Assembly (NCBI GenBank): GCA_028554755.1
Contig: JAPTOF010000024.1
Coordinates: forward strand, 558,001-622,000
DNA length: 64,000 nt
Direction: 5' to 3'
Source: Cordia subcordata
Lineage: Eukaryota; Streptophyta; Magnoliopsida; Boraginales; Cordiaceae
Both the position numbers and the translations under genes were made by a program. The notes beneath the pieces are model-generated. The model was given only the letters and a program-made list of their open reading frames with translations, did not search any database and was not told the origin of the DNA. This document shows positions 45,701-57,911 of the stretch, piece after piece (the first letter of the stretch is position 1; every line of letters begins with the position of its first letter).

Positions 45701-46020
45701 TTGTTGACTAACCTAAAAAAAGGATTTATTTCACACAAAGAGAAAGGAAAAAAGAAGAGCATATGTGACAAATGGTTGTTACTTCAAATAGTAAATATAA
45801 GTCCCTATTATTTCCTTATTTTTTAAAATTAGATCTTCTTATGTTAAAGTATTCAAATTGATCCTTAATAACAATAGGACTAATTTGAAAAATAAAAAGG
45901 CAATAAAGATTAATTGTAAAATTTTCCCATAAATATATATAAAATTAAATTTGCTAAAGTTAGAAAGTTCCCATCCAAATCCTCTATTAACTTAACATGA
46001 TAAGAGAGATGCATTGATCA

Positions 46021-46513
46021 ATGTTTTAAAAATCAGACTAGCAAGCGAACCGGCCACCGGACTGGTTTTCGAGTCAATTGGTCTAGCCGGTTAGACCAGC
46101 AAAATTCAACGAGACTGATATCTGCATGACGTCATTTTCATATTTTAGTCTTCTATGCATCTAGTATAGAGCAAATGCTAAAGAAAAACATGATTTATAT
46201 GTGTAATGTGTATAAAAACTTTTAAAAAAGACCTAAATACATGACAATTTTTCAAAAAATAAGATAAATAACGGCACAAGTATACTTAACAATCAAATAT
46301 TCAAAACAAAAGCCCCATGTTTAACAAATAAAATAGCAAAATTACGTGAAACTAGGCTTGACTGGTTCTATCTGAGTTGGCTGGTTAACAAATTCTGATC
46401 GATTTTTTTCAATTTTTGTTTTCCCTGGACTATAAATGTTGTTCGGTCCATTATTTCACTGGTTTCCGATCCAACTGGTCTAACCGCCCAGTCCGGACCG
46501 ATTTCAAAAACAT
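46021..46513. mobile_element. Inverted-repeat element (about 490 bp)
   Basis: Left end atgttttaaaaatcagact and right end (reverse complement) atgttttTgaaatcggtcc pair imperfectly. Inner CCGG-rich segments (accggccaccggactgg near 46055; cccagtccggaccg near 46488) also pair. This looks like a foldback MITE. Target duplication is not evident. Confidence 0.5.
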
Positions 46514-47109
46514 TACCATTGATGGTAACATTTCTAAATTATTTTACTATAAAACCGTATTATGTGTTTACTACTCATATGTACGGGTTACAACGTACAA
46601 GAGTAGGGTACAAAAAAGATGGCAAACTTCCTTTGCAGAGAATACACAACAACGGGAAAATCACTTGTGCTTTATGCCAAGACATGGTCCCAAATATAAA
46701 AGACAACACATCTTGAGCACTGACAAAATCCTGGGGAACAAACGAGTGTAGGCAAACTGGACAGACAATCTGCGTAGCACAAAGAAACAATGCTCAGCTT
46801 TAGGACTTCTTAAGATTAACCTGAAGCCCTTCAATCCCCCGCATATTAGGAAAAAGGATGAAAAAGAGAAGGGAAAAAGAAGGGAAGAAAACCAACTGCA
46901 CTATGATGTAAAGTTGATTGTTTACTCAAAGTATGTGCTTACTTCATCGCTTTAGAAGTACAGATAACAATAGTGTTAGGAAATGTGTAACAATGTGTAC
47001 ATCAATGAGATGTATAAAGAATCAACCTTTGGAATTAGAAGATAAGGGGAGAGAAAAAATAAAAGGAAAACAAAAAGAATCTTAACACCAATTGGTGATC
47101 TATAAGCAT
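46514..47109. other. 3' flank of the DUF829 gene
   Basis: Includes the presumed 3' untranslated region of the minus-strand gene. Short open frames here show no family motifs. Confidence 0.4.
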
Positions 47110-49125
47110 TTAAGGACTCTTGCAGCAGGCCAGCACACAATCATCAAAAAATTGCGTGAGCTGAGAACTATACAATTTTGGGTCATTCCGGAAATGATCG
47201 ACATGAGGTGTGGAAATAAAGTTGCAAGATCGGACTTCCCGGCCAGCCCTCCGCTGCTCCTGTATGAAAGATTCAACAGACCCTGCAGGAATCACCTTGT
47301 CTGCAGAGCTGTATATGTATAATTGTGGACAGCTTGGTTGTTTTGAAGTCAACAACTCCAATACTTCAGAAAGCCTCCTGTAGTTCGATGTGGAAATTTC
47401 AGATTAATAAAAATTGGAGAGAAGACAGTGACAACAAAAGACTGATTTTTGCAACTCCATAACCATATCTCGCGAATGAAGTGAACAATTTTAACATCAT
47501 ATGAAGACAAAAAAAACAGATAATCCATCTATTTAATCCAATGTCTGGGGGTGGCGGTGCTTACCTATTCACAGTAGGAAGATTCAAAACCACCTCAAAG
47601 AACTTCTCTAGTAGTACTAGCAGTGCAGATTCAGCTACTGCAGGTCTGGCTTCCACAATAATTTTGTTTCCAGCAGTCTTTCCTGCGTCTAGCACATTTA
47701 AGCTTGACAAACCTTTTGCTGCAACACTTTTCTTTTTAAGAAAAGCAGCAGAAAATCCAGAAGCCCAAACCTGAATACATATAGAAAAGAATCCTATCAG
47801 TCAAATAACACTCCTTTAGTAGGAAAAGAAGCACTATAGAACAAAAAGCAGAAAAACTAACATCTTGAGAGCTTCAAAGAGAAAGTCTATGTGAGGCACC
47901 AAGACATTTTGTAAATAAAATGGAATTCAAACAACCAGAAGATAGAACAATTTATAAAAGAGGACAGTAGATAAATTTCCAGCAAATAAAAGATTACCTT
48001 GATATTTAGCATAGCATATGAATCATTTCACAAGATTGAACTGCTCCTAAATATTTAAACTAAAATTCACAAGAAATTTAGGCAGTTAGTATAACTGCAT
48101 TTCTGCAAGCAACATTACCTGTGGGTCAGGAGCAGCCACTGGAGCTGAATCCACGACACATCCTTTAATCTTGTCCATCAGAGAAGGATCTGATTTCTGA
48201 AACTTCTCCAACATCACTCCATAGCTGTAAAGGTAAGAGATCAATATATTATACATCAGTATTCACAAGAAACAAGTAAACTCATTATACATCAGTATTC
48301 ACAAAGGCCACGCAGAATTTTTTTTTTTTTTTTTTTTCATTGTTGTGGTGGCTCTTAGAGAAGAAAAACTCACGTTAGCCATCCCGTGTTGCTAAAAGTG
48401 TGAAAAACCAAATTCTTTCCATGCTCTTCTTCCAACCATTCAGCCAAATGATTCACAAGCAATTCCACATCCTGCTCAGCCTTCCCGCCAACTTGATAAC
48501 TAAGAATCTCAGCCATTGGGAAAGTAAATGTAATAGCATGAAATCCTCTAGACGTATACCACTCTGCATATCTCTTGAGATGCTTCTGCTTGGCACCTAA
48601 CCATCCTAACAGAACCACTACTGTCTTAGACTTCGCTGATGAACAGTCAGAACCGCCAGATACATCAACAGCTTTCAGCTCCGGCAAATGCCATTTATAC
48701 AACACTTCTGGGGGCAATGAAGCCCCAGTGTACTTATACGCTGCCGGTTTTGCCGTTCTAGTTAACTCTGCAGACTGGTACAGATTGACTAAAGCCGGAG
48801 AAAATGCCAAGGATGAACAACAGTGACTCAAAACAGAACTTGGAAACTGATTAGGAACAGAATTCCTGATATCAGGCATAGGCACTCTAATTCTGGTTAC
48901 GAAAGACAAGTCCGCAAGCTTCGAAACTGATATTTGAGACACCCATGATGAATTTGATTCTTGCAATGAACCTGAAAAGGAAGAATTTGATTGTTCAAAG
49001 GAAGAAGATGAAGCATCTGACGATCTTGCAGGCCGAAATTTATCGTGAAGATCAGCAGAAACGGAGGCCACGGCAACAGCAGATACAGCAACTACTTGTC
49101 TGATTCCTCCAGCCAAGGAACCCAT
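47110..49125 (-). CDS. DUF829 / TMEM53-like alpha/beta-hydrolase family protein (4 coding exons)
   Basis: Coding exons on the minus strand: 49125-48374, 48224-48119, 47770-47565 and 47377-47110. Together they give 443 residues with consistent phases and GT-AG introns. The N-terminal 110 residues are Ser-rich. KTVVVLLGWLGAKQKHLKRY marks the start of the hydrolase fold. LVFHTFSNTGWLTYG (about 243-252) holds the probable nucleophile Ser. YSSADKVIP (about 381) and HVDHFRNDP (about 413-416) supply Asp and His. This is the DUF829/TMEM53 family, whose substrate in plants is not established. The ATG at 49125 is the first ATG in frame. A 5' untranslated intron is likely: acceptor at about 49381, donor at about 50483. 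The gene is intact and convergent with the YceD-like gene. Confidence 0.88.
48317..48339. repeat. Poly(T) run in intron 1 of the DUF829 gene
   Basis: About 23 T residues in a row, a likely length-variable site. Confidence 0.9.
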
Positions 49126-49380
49126 GATAGCTCTCAAACTTCACACAATATTGCATACCAATATCAAACACTAGTCATATATGGCACAACAATTTCAACC
49201 AATGCCAACAAGCAAACTTAATTAATAGAATACACCCTGCAACAAATTGGTACTAAAATTGATTAGGCACGCGAAAAATATGAACTTGGGTTGTTGAAAC
49301 GCCAGGCTGGAACACGATAAAAACGTGAAAAATAAGATTAAGAATGAGTTTGAAACCCACTTGGAGTTTGACTTCTTACC

Positions 49381-50560
49381 CTGTAAAGAAAATTTCGAGC
49401 TGTCAATATAGGTGTTCTATTGACAGCCCGATCAAAGTCTTTATGTAGGACTCAGCGGTGGAATGTTCTTTTTCTGGTCAAAACGCGTCCTGCAAAAGCT
49501 AATAATTGTAAGTTTAATATATTGTTACCAGAAACATACAATTTTCCAACGTTGCAAAACAAATTAATTTGGAAAATTATGTTACAGAATAGAAGTGAAT
49601 TAAGCATGTGGGCGTCATCCATTTAAGCCGTGGACAGACGTGGCCCACTAGGAATGTGACACGTTGTAAGATTCTTTTGAAAAGAGAATCAAGGAAAAGC
49701 ATATTATTTGTGCGCTTCGGTTCCGTAACAATTGGAAAAATATAACCACGATGTGATGCCCTTGGTATGTGGGCCCCCCCCCCCCCAAACCGACCTCTTG
49801 ATCAATCATCTTCTTTTGCATTTCTTGTCAATTAAAGCAAAATTGAGACAAAAAAAATTAAGAATATTAACTATGAAACTTATGGTGGAAATTAATTCAT
49901 AATTCGTCGTGTATAATAGTAAAAGTTCTGGCAACAGACAAATTAGAGAGGTCTAATACGAGGAAAGGACTAATTTAACATTCTTGTTTAAGCTATTCAT
50001 AAAAAAGATCATCTTATTACCGGCGTTCCACACGAATAACGAAAACTTTTTTCTCACACTTTTATCATCTATATTTCTTAGTGGCTTTAGCCTGTAAAGA
50101 CTTATTAGATTATTACCACTCAACAAAATATGACTTGCAACTTTAACCCACAAAAAAAAAAAAAGAAAAAAAAATGCAACGGCGAAGAAGAAGTCAAATA
50201 ACAACCCCCACACCCCAGATTTCGTAGGCCCTTCCCGGAAAGCAACGGCGAAGAAGAAGTAACGCCGCCCCAAAAAGCTGCAAAATATTCAATATATACA
50301 TATATATATATATATATATCAGTAAATCAAATCAAATTACATCTTGTTTCATTGAACAGAACCAATTAGATTTAGATTGGACGCAGTCCATTATATAAAT
50401 TTAATAGGGCTATTATTAATTCATATTTGGAGGTTGCCTGGTCTTGTTATGAAGGCTGAAAAAGATAGGATACAAGAACTAACCTGATTCGGAGAAGAGA
50501 AGGGGTGGGCGCTGCAAGTCAGTTATGCTTGATGGAGAGGAGAAATGACTAATGTGGATG
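49381..50560 (-). other. Probable 5' untranslated exon and intron of the DUF829 gene
   Basis: On the minus strand tctccgaatcag followed by gttagt (50484/50483) is a good donor, and ttttctttacag (about 49381) a good acceptor, giving an intron of about 1.1 kb before the ATG-bearing exon. The interval contains a run of 13 C (49774-49786) and a (TA)n tract. No conserved coding sequence is seen. Transcript evidence is lacking. Confidence 0.45.
50291..50320. repeat. (TA)n microsatellite
   Basis: About 28 bases of alternating TA with one interruption. Confidence 0.9.
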
Positions 50561-50623
50561 GTGTGGGGGTGGTAGTTGCGTGGAATTTAAAGGTGCTGTT
50601 TTTGAGGAGAGGAAGGGAGTGAT

Positions 50624-50666
50624 TTTTCTTTTTTCTTTTTTCTTTTTTCTTTTTCTTTTCTTTTGG
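50624..50666. repeat. T-rich (T5-6C)n tract
   Basis: Repeats of tttttctt/ttttttc over about 40 bases lie upstream of the inferred transcription start of the DUF829 gene (CT-rich on the other strand's complement). Confidence 0.7.
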
Positions 50667-51203
50667 TCCAAGGGAGACGATGGTACATACGTGCGGAAAT
50701 TATATCATGCACCCACGATATTGTACATTCAAAAGTGTATGGTACACATTTAATAGATCTCACAATTTGACTGTCGGATCGACATAAAATTTAATGAGTT
50801 AACTCTCTTCAAATTAACAAACATAACACAGCAATCCCATTATCGATCGGACACCGAAAACACCTCTGACTGGAAGCTACGAAATCGATCACAGATTATG
50901 AACATATCCTTCACATATTGTGAATATATCTTAAAAAATCGTAAATAAATAATTTATTATTGTAAATATATGATATAAAGTTTTTAAACAAATGATATAA
51001 GAATAATAGATAAATAAATTATGAACAATTAAAAGTTTTGAGCATAGACTGTAAAATTATAAACATATAACTTGCAATTTATAAATAATTAAAATTGTAA
51101 ATGTATAGTATCAAAATTATAACATATGGTATAAAAATTGTGAACGGGTGCATTACGCTATATTGGTACAAATAGCTCATGCCCTAATGCATGTATATTT
51201 TTT
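50667..51203. other. A/T-rich intergenic DNA
   Basis: Contains short repeats of words such as attgtaaatata and tatgatataa. Nothing else is recognised. Confidence 0.5.
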
Positions 51204-52074
51204 AGGATTAAATTCACTTACTAACCTTCACGTTTACATGCTTGAACACTTATTACCCCAAATATTTAATTTTAAACACTTATTAACCCTTGCAAAGTCA
51301 AACATAACAAATTGCTAACTCTGTTAAAAATTTTATACTGTTTTGTTTATTCTCTTATATCTTTTACTTTTTCTTTTTCTTATTTTCAACTTTATCTTTC
51401 TACCGCACCCCTCTTCTTCTTCTTCTCTAATAGCTTTTCTTCTTCTAACCCCTTCTTCTTCTTCTTCTTCTTCTTCTTCTTCTTCTTTTCATATATTACC
51501 AGACCGCACACACAACAAAGAGTATACCCACGTACACAAGTGCCACACACAACCTTAAGGATCAAAAATCACACCACCCACTCATCATACTCACAAAATT
51601 ACAACCGCATGGAAAATATTATACAAACTTATATATACCTTTCACACATAGAGTAGACACAGCTTTTAGAGTTTTCAATCTTCAAATTCACAACTTCGCT
51701 TATGCGAGAAGAACTTCTAGTGGTATAGTACTTTGTAGGCTCATGTGTGTTTCGTGTGTTTTACTCTGTGATATATGTTTTTCGAGTATAGGCCATGTGT
51801 ATAATTTTGTGTAATGTTTGTGTTCATGCATATGGGTCTCATCTGTGCATTACTCAGATGGAGAGGGAAGAGGGAAAAAAAACTTGAAAACAAGAAAGAA
51901 AAAATAAAAGATATTAATGAATAAATAAAGGAGTGTTAAAACAAATTTAATAAGAAAAATTTAACAGAGTTAAAAATGTCTTTGATAAAGAGTTAACAAG
52001 TGGTCAAAATTATATATTAGGGGTAATAGGTGTCATAGCATAAAAGCATAAAGGTCACAAGTGGATTTAACCCT
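51204..52074. mobile_element. Terminal-inverted-repeat element, about 870 bp
   Basis: The first about 56 bases (taggattaaattcactt ... cttattacccc) match the reverse complement of the last about 56 (tagggttaaatccactt ... cctattacccc) with roughly 75-80% identity by eye. Inner inverted pair aactctgttaaa (51316) and aacagagttaaa (51964) extends this. No transposase is visible. The (CTT)n at 51452-51488 lies inside. A Mutator-like or other TIR non-autonomous element is likely. Confidence 0.65.
51452..51488. repeat. (CTT)n microsatellite
   Basis: About twelve CTT units, with shorter CTT stretches just upstream. Confidence 0.9.
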
Positions 52075-52289
52075 ACTTTTTATATGAATTGATATTTTTT
52101 TATATATTATTTTATATGCAATTACACTTTTTATATGTTTAATAATATTTTTGGATGAGTTAAATAACTCCTTTCGAAACAAATGTAGCAAAATAATCAC
52201 TTTTGTAAGCAAAATAACATAATAGCTACTTAGTAAAATCGTGTATTTAAGAAACAATTTCAAAAGAACCACATTAGCTCAAAATCAAC

Positions 52290-52478
52290 TAAAAGGGGCT
52301 GACTTGATATGGTTAAGACACTTGGACTTCATGCGAATTTTGGCTTTGTGTTTTAAACTCTCAATTTCCTTTGGATTGAACTTTTGAACAAAAAAGTCAG
52401 GTAAGGAATTTGGTTATACCAAATTAACCAAGTTATCACTAAAGATCACTCCTTGGTTAAAAAGAAAAGAAAAAGAAG
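52290..52478 (+). mobile_element. Possible tRNA-derived SINE
   Basis: gggctgacttgatatggttaag resembles a tRNA A-box region and ggattgaactttt a weak B-box, followed by an A-rich end (aaaaagaaaagaaaaag). This is suggestive only. Confidence 0.25.
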
Positions 52479-52479
52479 G

Positions 52480-52850
52480 TGTTGGTGCAAACACACTCGA
52501 AAGAGGGGGGAGGTGAATGGAGCGATTGAAAGTTGATTGTAGCTTTTCACGTGCGGATTAATAACTATCAAGAATAGTAGTTGTGAGAATCGAAAAAGCA
52601 AAGCAACACAAACCAAAAGCAAAAGAGTAAAATGGACACCCGATTTTTAGTGGTTTGGCCACTAAGCCTACATCCACTCACTCGTTGTCGTGATCGAGAT
52701 TTTCTAACAAACTCTACTAATATTCGAGCTTTTCACAAGTTGGCTTAACACAAACCAATTCACAACCCTTGATTCTACCCGAATAAAGAAACCCAAGTTT
52801 AAAATTGATTTCCTCACAATATGTAGATTAGTCAAAGCTAATCTACCCAG
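52480..52850 (-). mobile_element. Copia-type LTR end fragment
   Basis: On the minus strand the text ends cacctcccccctctttcg then gtgtttgcaccaaca, typical of the 3' end of long copia (SIRE-like) LTRs. Only about 370 bases are present. It abuts a different copia gag relic, so the join is secondary. Confidence 0.5.
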
Positions 52851-53616
52851 ATAGCTTCTCTAGAATTGTATTTTGTAAGTGTGCAACCAAGGCATGATTT
52901 GGATGCTGAGTCAACTAGTTGCGATTTAGAGTCATCAAGCAACAAGCGCTGCTTATAAGTCAATAATTTAGCTTGTAACTGAGAGACCATTGGAGAAATG
53001 ACCATATTTTTAGTGTAAGTAATGAATAGTTGATATGTAATCAGAAGACCATCCAAGGTGGCTAAGACTAAATCAGAGTCAGAGATAGAATCGTTATGGT
53101 TGCAAGAGAGGATGAAATGGTGCAAATTTGTTGCAAATACTCAGTAACTGAGAGGGATTGTTTCTTAAGTGTTCAAAGTTGGGATCTTAACAACGATCAT
53201 CAAGCCATGGATTGATGCATAAACAATTCCTCAAGGCATAACCAAAGTTCTCTAGCAGTTGAGAAACTAGGAGTTCAATGAACTAGAGAGTCAGACAATG
53301 TAGCAAAGACAACAGAAATGTTATATCAATGCCATTCTTCAAGGGAGATAGAGGACTTTTTAGGAACGGTCAACATATCTTTAGTGGGAGATTTGGTATT
53401 GGGCATTTCTGTGATGGAGGTAGAACTAATGGATAATGTTGTTGAGGAAGAAGGTAAAGGACATGAGCCATAAATGAATTTTAGCAAGTCGTTGAAAAGA
53501 AAAAAATGTGTAGTTTGAGTTTTCCGTGTCAAGTAATTGTTGCGGTTAAGACTAACAAGGATGAAAGATTTGACATTAAAGGAAGGAAGATTAGCCAAAG
53601 AACTCAAATTAGAAGT
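52838..53616 (-). pseudogene. Ty1/copia gag relic
   Basis: Minus-strand pieces SLANLPSFNVKSFILVSLNRNNY, FIYGSCPLPSS and SISDSDLVLATLDGL follow the order of copia Gag (UBN2-like) proteins: LNxxNYLxWKxQ, DGSxPxP, then DxDLVxxxLxGLxxxY. Several stops lie between 53335 and 53130. It is truncated after about 250 codons. Confidence 0.75.
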
Positions 53617-53649
53617 AGCCGTATGTAAAAAGACACAGAGAAGGAAGAT

Positions 53650-53816
53650 TAACGTTTGTTTTGTGCACTCTTAATACCATGAAAGAAAGGGACTTTTTGT
53701 ATATTAAATAATGAGTTACAAGCCTGTATTTATACATCAAATATACACATGATACACCTACATAACAGATAAGGCCTATCACAAATACAACGGAGAAGTC
53801 TATAGCTTTGCAAACA
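53650..53816 (-). repeat. Short copia 5' LTR and primer site fragment
   Basis: Minus strand: TATA box TATAAATACAGG near 53735, LTR end at about 53680, then tggtattaagagtgc, close to the initiator-Met primer site TGGTATCAGAGC used by copia elements. The start of the LTR is taken at 53816 (TGTTTGCAAAGC) but is uncertain. Confidence 0.55.
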
Positions 53817-53849
53817 ATGTTAGTCAAGAGATGTGTTACTTATCGATAC

Positions 53850-56185
53850 TAATGAATGCAAGCCTTGATTATATTGTGTGGCCACTCTCAAATTGTAGTA
53901 GATATATCATGGAGATTGGCTACCATGTTATAGCTAAGGTGTTTGGCATTGGTAGAAGATCCTACCAAAAATGAACGCACTTTATTTAGTAAACTTGATG
54001 GGATTTAGAGTGATGTGTTGGTTTCGTGTGTGATTTTGTATTGTATTTCTATATCTATTTTGAGGTGTTTTGTGCTTTATAAGGCGTATTATTATAGCAT
54101 TTATATTATACTTGAGCATATTAAGCTTTTGGTGTCTATAGTTGAGCTTAAAGCATAAATGCTACACTAGAGTACACTTATCTTGTGTTCTAGGCGAGTT
54201 TGAGGAATGTCTTGAGCTGAACAAAGATGGAGATGGCTTGGGCAAGTATTGAAGAAGATTTTGAAGATGAAACGTGGAAGAAAATCATGTTGGGAAGCTT
54301 CCGAACAAAGACCAAACCAACCAGAAGCAAAACGGAGCTAAATCGAAGCCAAAAGAGAGTAAATAGGCACTACCGAAACACTAGCTTCAGAGAACCGGTG
54401 CACCGGCTGACTATTTTGCCAAAAATAGAGAGCAAGCTTCTACTACCAAAATAGAGGCTATATAAGCTCGCTTTTGGCTACCTTGCAGGAGAACAAGTCA
54501 AATTCTTTCACACTTATCTCCCAAAACCCTAATCCTCTCACACACTCCTCCATACACAAAAGAACTTTGGAATCAAGCCTCTAAGAGGATCAAACACAAG
54601 GATTTGGGCATAGCTCTTGGATTGTAAATATATGACTTTGGATAAAATGGTAGCTTCTTTGTCTCTCTTTTATCCTAAGTTAATGTATGTTTGATTAGAG
54701 CTATGTAGGGTGATTTACTCTTGTATTATGGATTATTGTTACATTATTATTATGGGTATTAGATGGATTTATATATTTATGCTTGTGCTTAGGGTTTTGA
54801 TTGGCAAATTCACATTCATGTCTATATGTTTGTAGAAATGCCTCAATGATGTAGCATGTGTATATTGAAGTCTATTTTGCTATTAACCACTTCTAAATCA
54901 TTATGCTAGCATGTCTATGTGTTTGTGTGGTGATTACATGAAGTGGGTATGCTTATAGACATGTCTATGTGTGTGTTTGCATATTTAATAACATAAATAG
55001 CTTCTATTACTTACATGTCGAGTGCGATTGCTTAAATTGGTGTAATCTAAGCATGTCTATGTGTTTAGTAGTAGAATATGTCAGTGTATTCTCGAATGCC
55101 ATGCCCTAGATATGTTTGCTTTGCGCTTCAATGTCAATTTTCGTTATTGTTATGCGATCGATGGTGCATACTTAGCAACTAGCCTAGGTCGAGTCCCCTT
55201 TGGTTTTAAATCCAGCCAATAGGAGTTTGATTAGATTTAGTTGACCTTAGTTCACTTAGGAAGATGAATTAGTCCACCCTAACGCCCTAGGTTCATAAGG
55301 ACCACGCTGTACTGATATGTAGATGACACTTAGGAATGGACTCGCACCAAGTCCTAGGGTTAGATTGGGGAGCTAATTAGAAGACTAAGTGCTAGGGTTA
55401 GATCGATCTAAATCACCTAGAATCCTATTAGCTAGCCCTAATTTCTAAGTCACAAAGACCACGCCATGCTTCTAGGATTTGTCACCTAGGGACGGACCCG
55501 CACTGAGGCTTAGGGAACAATTAGGAGGCTAATTAGAGGTCTAAACTAGAGCAACCCAAGTATAATCCATCAAGTTACCCTAACAAGAAATAGTAATCAT
55601 CTATTTGCAAGACAAAATCGCCCTAGTCCCCCATTTCCAACGTTTGACTCCCTTAGATTGCTTGGTTCCCCCGTCACACACATACACACATCTTTTATTT
55701 TCTTGTTTTAGCTCAGATTTTCCTTTCCTGAGCTCCCCTCAAACCAAAAATACCAAAAAGATTGTAGTTAGGGCCCTAACACGTAGCTCTTTAGGACGCA
55801 CTTAGCTTAGAATACCATACACGTTAAGCCTCCCAGTGGATTCGACCCCGCACTCGCACACACCGTACGACATGTGACCCATGCGCTTACAGGCTATTTA
55901 GGCTTGTGCTCACAAAAAGCGTATCATGGAGAATCATATGGAAGTTGGGCATTTCTCCGAAGATTCATATTTTATCATAGTAAGTGTGTCAAAAAGTCAT
56001 TCCAACCTATGCGAACATCTTTAACAAAAAATGTACCTCTTTGCAATGTATGACACGTTTGAAGGAAGAGGAAATAGTTAAGCACTTATTCTTGCTTTGT
56101 CCTTGGGTTAGTTGATTTTGTTGGGCTTTTTACTCAAAATTGTTGTTGATTGGCTTAAGATTGCTGATAATAGAGATGCTATATT
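53850..56185 (+). mobile_element. Second LINE relic, C-terminal region, split by a solo LTR
   Basis: Before the LTR: DYIVWPLSN and IGYHV, like the W-x-x-S-x-x-G-x-Y-x-V-K-S-G-Y stretch of LINE C-termini. After it: WRIIWKLGISPKIHI and, with frameshifts, HLFLLCPWV. These are the RVT-associated zinc-binding motifs. The two halves meet at the target duplication of the 54011-55926 LTR. It is not the same copy as the LINE in 1-35370. Confidence 0.7.
54011..55926 (+). mobile_element. Gypsy-type solo LTR (U3 type II, leader alpha)
   Basis: TGATGTGTTGGTTTCG...GCGTATCA, 1916 bp, with duplications TAGAG (54006-54010) and TGGAG (55927-55931), 4 of 5. ACCGGTGCACCGG-type motif near 54400, TATA box CTATATAAGC near 54467, leader hairpin TTGGTT/AGCCAA with loop TTAAATCC (55200-55219, one G-T pair), two copies of the accacgc box (about 55300 and 55466), and the U5 box GTGGATTCGACCCCGC (55831). 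It is the intact relative of 16109-17719. Confidence 0.87.
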
Positions 56186-56212
56186 AGTGATGTAATCAAT
56201 TAAGTTCTATAG

Positions 56213-56420
56213 TGTGGTAGTTAGTTGTTGTATCACTATAATAGCTCAAGTTGAGATATCAGATTCCGTTATGAGGTAATAGAGTTGGGTACATTGTAAC
56301 TTACTCTTAGGAACCTTCTAGATTCTCTCAAACTATAAATAGCACTCAACTGTAATCATTTGATGATGATAATGAAAATCAATATTCAGATTTTCCCAAA
56401 TTCTATCTTTCTTTTACGGT
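56213..56420 (+). repeat. Short copia LTR
   Basis: Starts near tgtggtagttagttg, has TATA box CTATAAATAGC (56333), and is followed by acggtatccaagct, a decayed initiator-Met primer site (TGGTATCAGAGC). About 205 bp. Confidence 0.55.
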
Positions 56421-56432
56421 ATCCAAGCTAAA

Positions 56433-56644
56433 TACTATGTCTTGTTCGTAGATGATTTCTCTAGGTTCACCCAGATTTACCCCTTTAAATTCAAATCAGA
56501 AGTTTTTTTTCTATATTTTAGTTAGTTCGTAAGATGATTATGACTCAGTTCTCCACTCAAATAAAAGTACTAAGAATAGATAATGGAATTGAATTTGTTA
56601 ACAATAAGTTTCAGTCCTACTTACGATCTTTTGGTATTATACAC
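56433..56644 (+). pseudogene. Ty1/copia integrase fragment
   Basis: Text YVLFVDDFSRF, then VLRIDNGIEFVNNKF and RSFGIIH, the integrase core motifs around the second catalytic Asp (family RSDNGTEF). Gag and protease that should precede it are deleted. The frame is cut at 56645 by the next LTR. Confidence 0.8.
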
Positions 56645-57359
56645 TATAGGGGCAAATATCTTAAGGGGTAAAGGGTGAATTAAGATATTGAACAATTTTT
56701 TCAAATAAAAATTTATCAAACAATGCACACAAGTCCACTTAAGCAATTTGTCAAACACTATTCAACCAATATTGGCAAGTAAATTAAAGTAGAGATAAGG
56801 AAGAGAATGACAAACAATTTTTAGGTGGTTCGGCCTTGCTTAAGTCCACCATCCAAAGATGCTCCCCTTAGAACTTCAATCAACTCCACTATAGTGCTTC
56901 TTCAAAGCTTGATGAAGCAGAAACCAAGTATTACAGCTCTTTGAACCCAAATTTCAAAGAACCCAAAAGACACTCTATATAGGATTTCCCCACATTCTTC
57001 TCATGCCCAATATGTATATTTCACAAGATTTAGCCCAATATGTATATTTCATAAGATTTCTTAGCTCAAAGAGTGTGTATCAGGAATTTGAGGGAATAGG
57101 TGATAAAAATTATATAACTTCTCAAAAGTAGACATGAAAATTTAAAGCTCTTTAATGCTCAAGAATATCACAATAATAACTCAATGATTCTCAACAATGA
57201 ATGATGAAGAAAGATTTTGCAAGCTTGGATTTCCACATTTAATTGTTTGGAAAGGGTATTTAAAGAGATTTGAGATAAAGGCTTTGGTAAGTAAAGATGG
57301 GAAAGAAAAAAGGGGTTGAATGGTAACAAATGGCTAGTGCATTTATTACAGCAAAATGC

Positions 57360-57510
57360 TCAGTTGGTCGACTGGATTGCAGCGTTGTTTTATTGACTTG
57401 GCCGGACGGCTCAACTGGTCGACTGGCTAGGTAGTCCGGCTAAGTCCCGAACATTCTAGTTAGGCCAAGCGATCCCCACGCTCAATCGGTCAACTGGCTA
57501 AGGGAGTCCA
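57360..57510 (-). promoter_or_regulatory. GGTCGACTGG palindrome cluster in SIRE-like U3
   Basis: Three or four degenerate copies (ttggtcgactgg, ctggtcgactggc, atcggtcaactggc) occur. They match the motif seen in gypsy-type U3s of this window. Confidence 0.5.
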
Positions 57511-57838
57511 CCTAGACCAGAAACCTGGAAACAAAGCCAAACAAGCCTAAAACCATTTTAAGTCAATTCTAACTCATTTTCATAACACCAAATCAACTCC
57601 AAACAAGTTTTAAAAGATCAATTGAAGCTTAAAATCATTCCAAAGCACGTGTTTGAATAATTTCATGCATTTTGTGCAATAAAATCAAGTTTTGCATTTG
57701 TAAATCAATGTCCATGAGGTTTTAAAATGAAGATGAGATGCTTAAGCTATTAAGAATGAATGTCAAGCTATTCACAAGGAAGCATGACATCCAGTACCCC
57801 TTATGACCCCTCGCCTCCACCTTATGAATTATCATCAT

Positions 57839-57911
57839 CTTCTTCTTCTTCTTCTTCTTCTTCTTCTTCTTCTTCTTCTTCTTCTTCTTCTTCTTCTTCT
57901 TCTTCTTCTTC
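57839..57911. repeat. (TTC)n microsatellite
   Basis: About 24 uninterrupted TTC units. The apparent poly-Lys frame on the other strand is an artefact of this repeat. Confidence 0.95.

Noticed and set aside
48400..48826. Plus-strand ORFs opposite DUF829 exon 1
   Set aside because: They are antisense shadows; the minus-strand exon has family motifs and correct splice phases.
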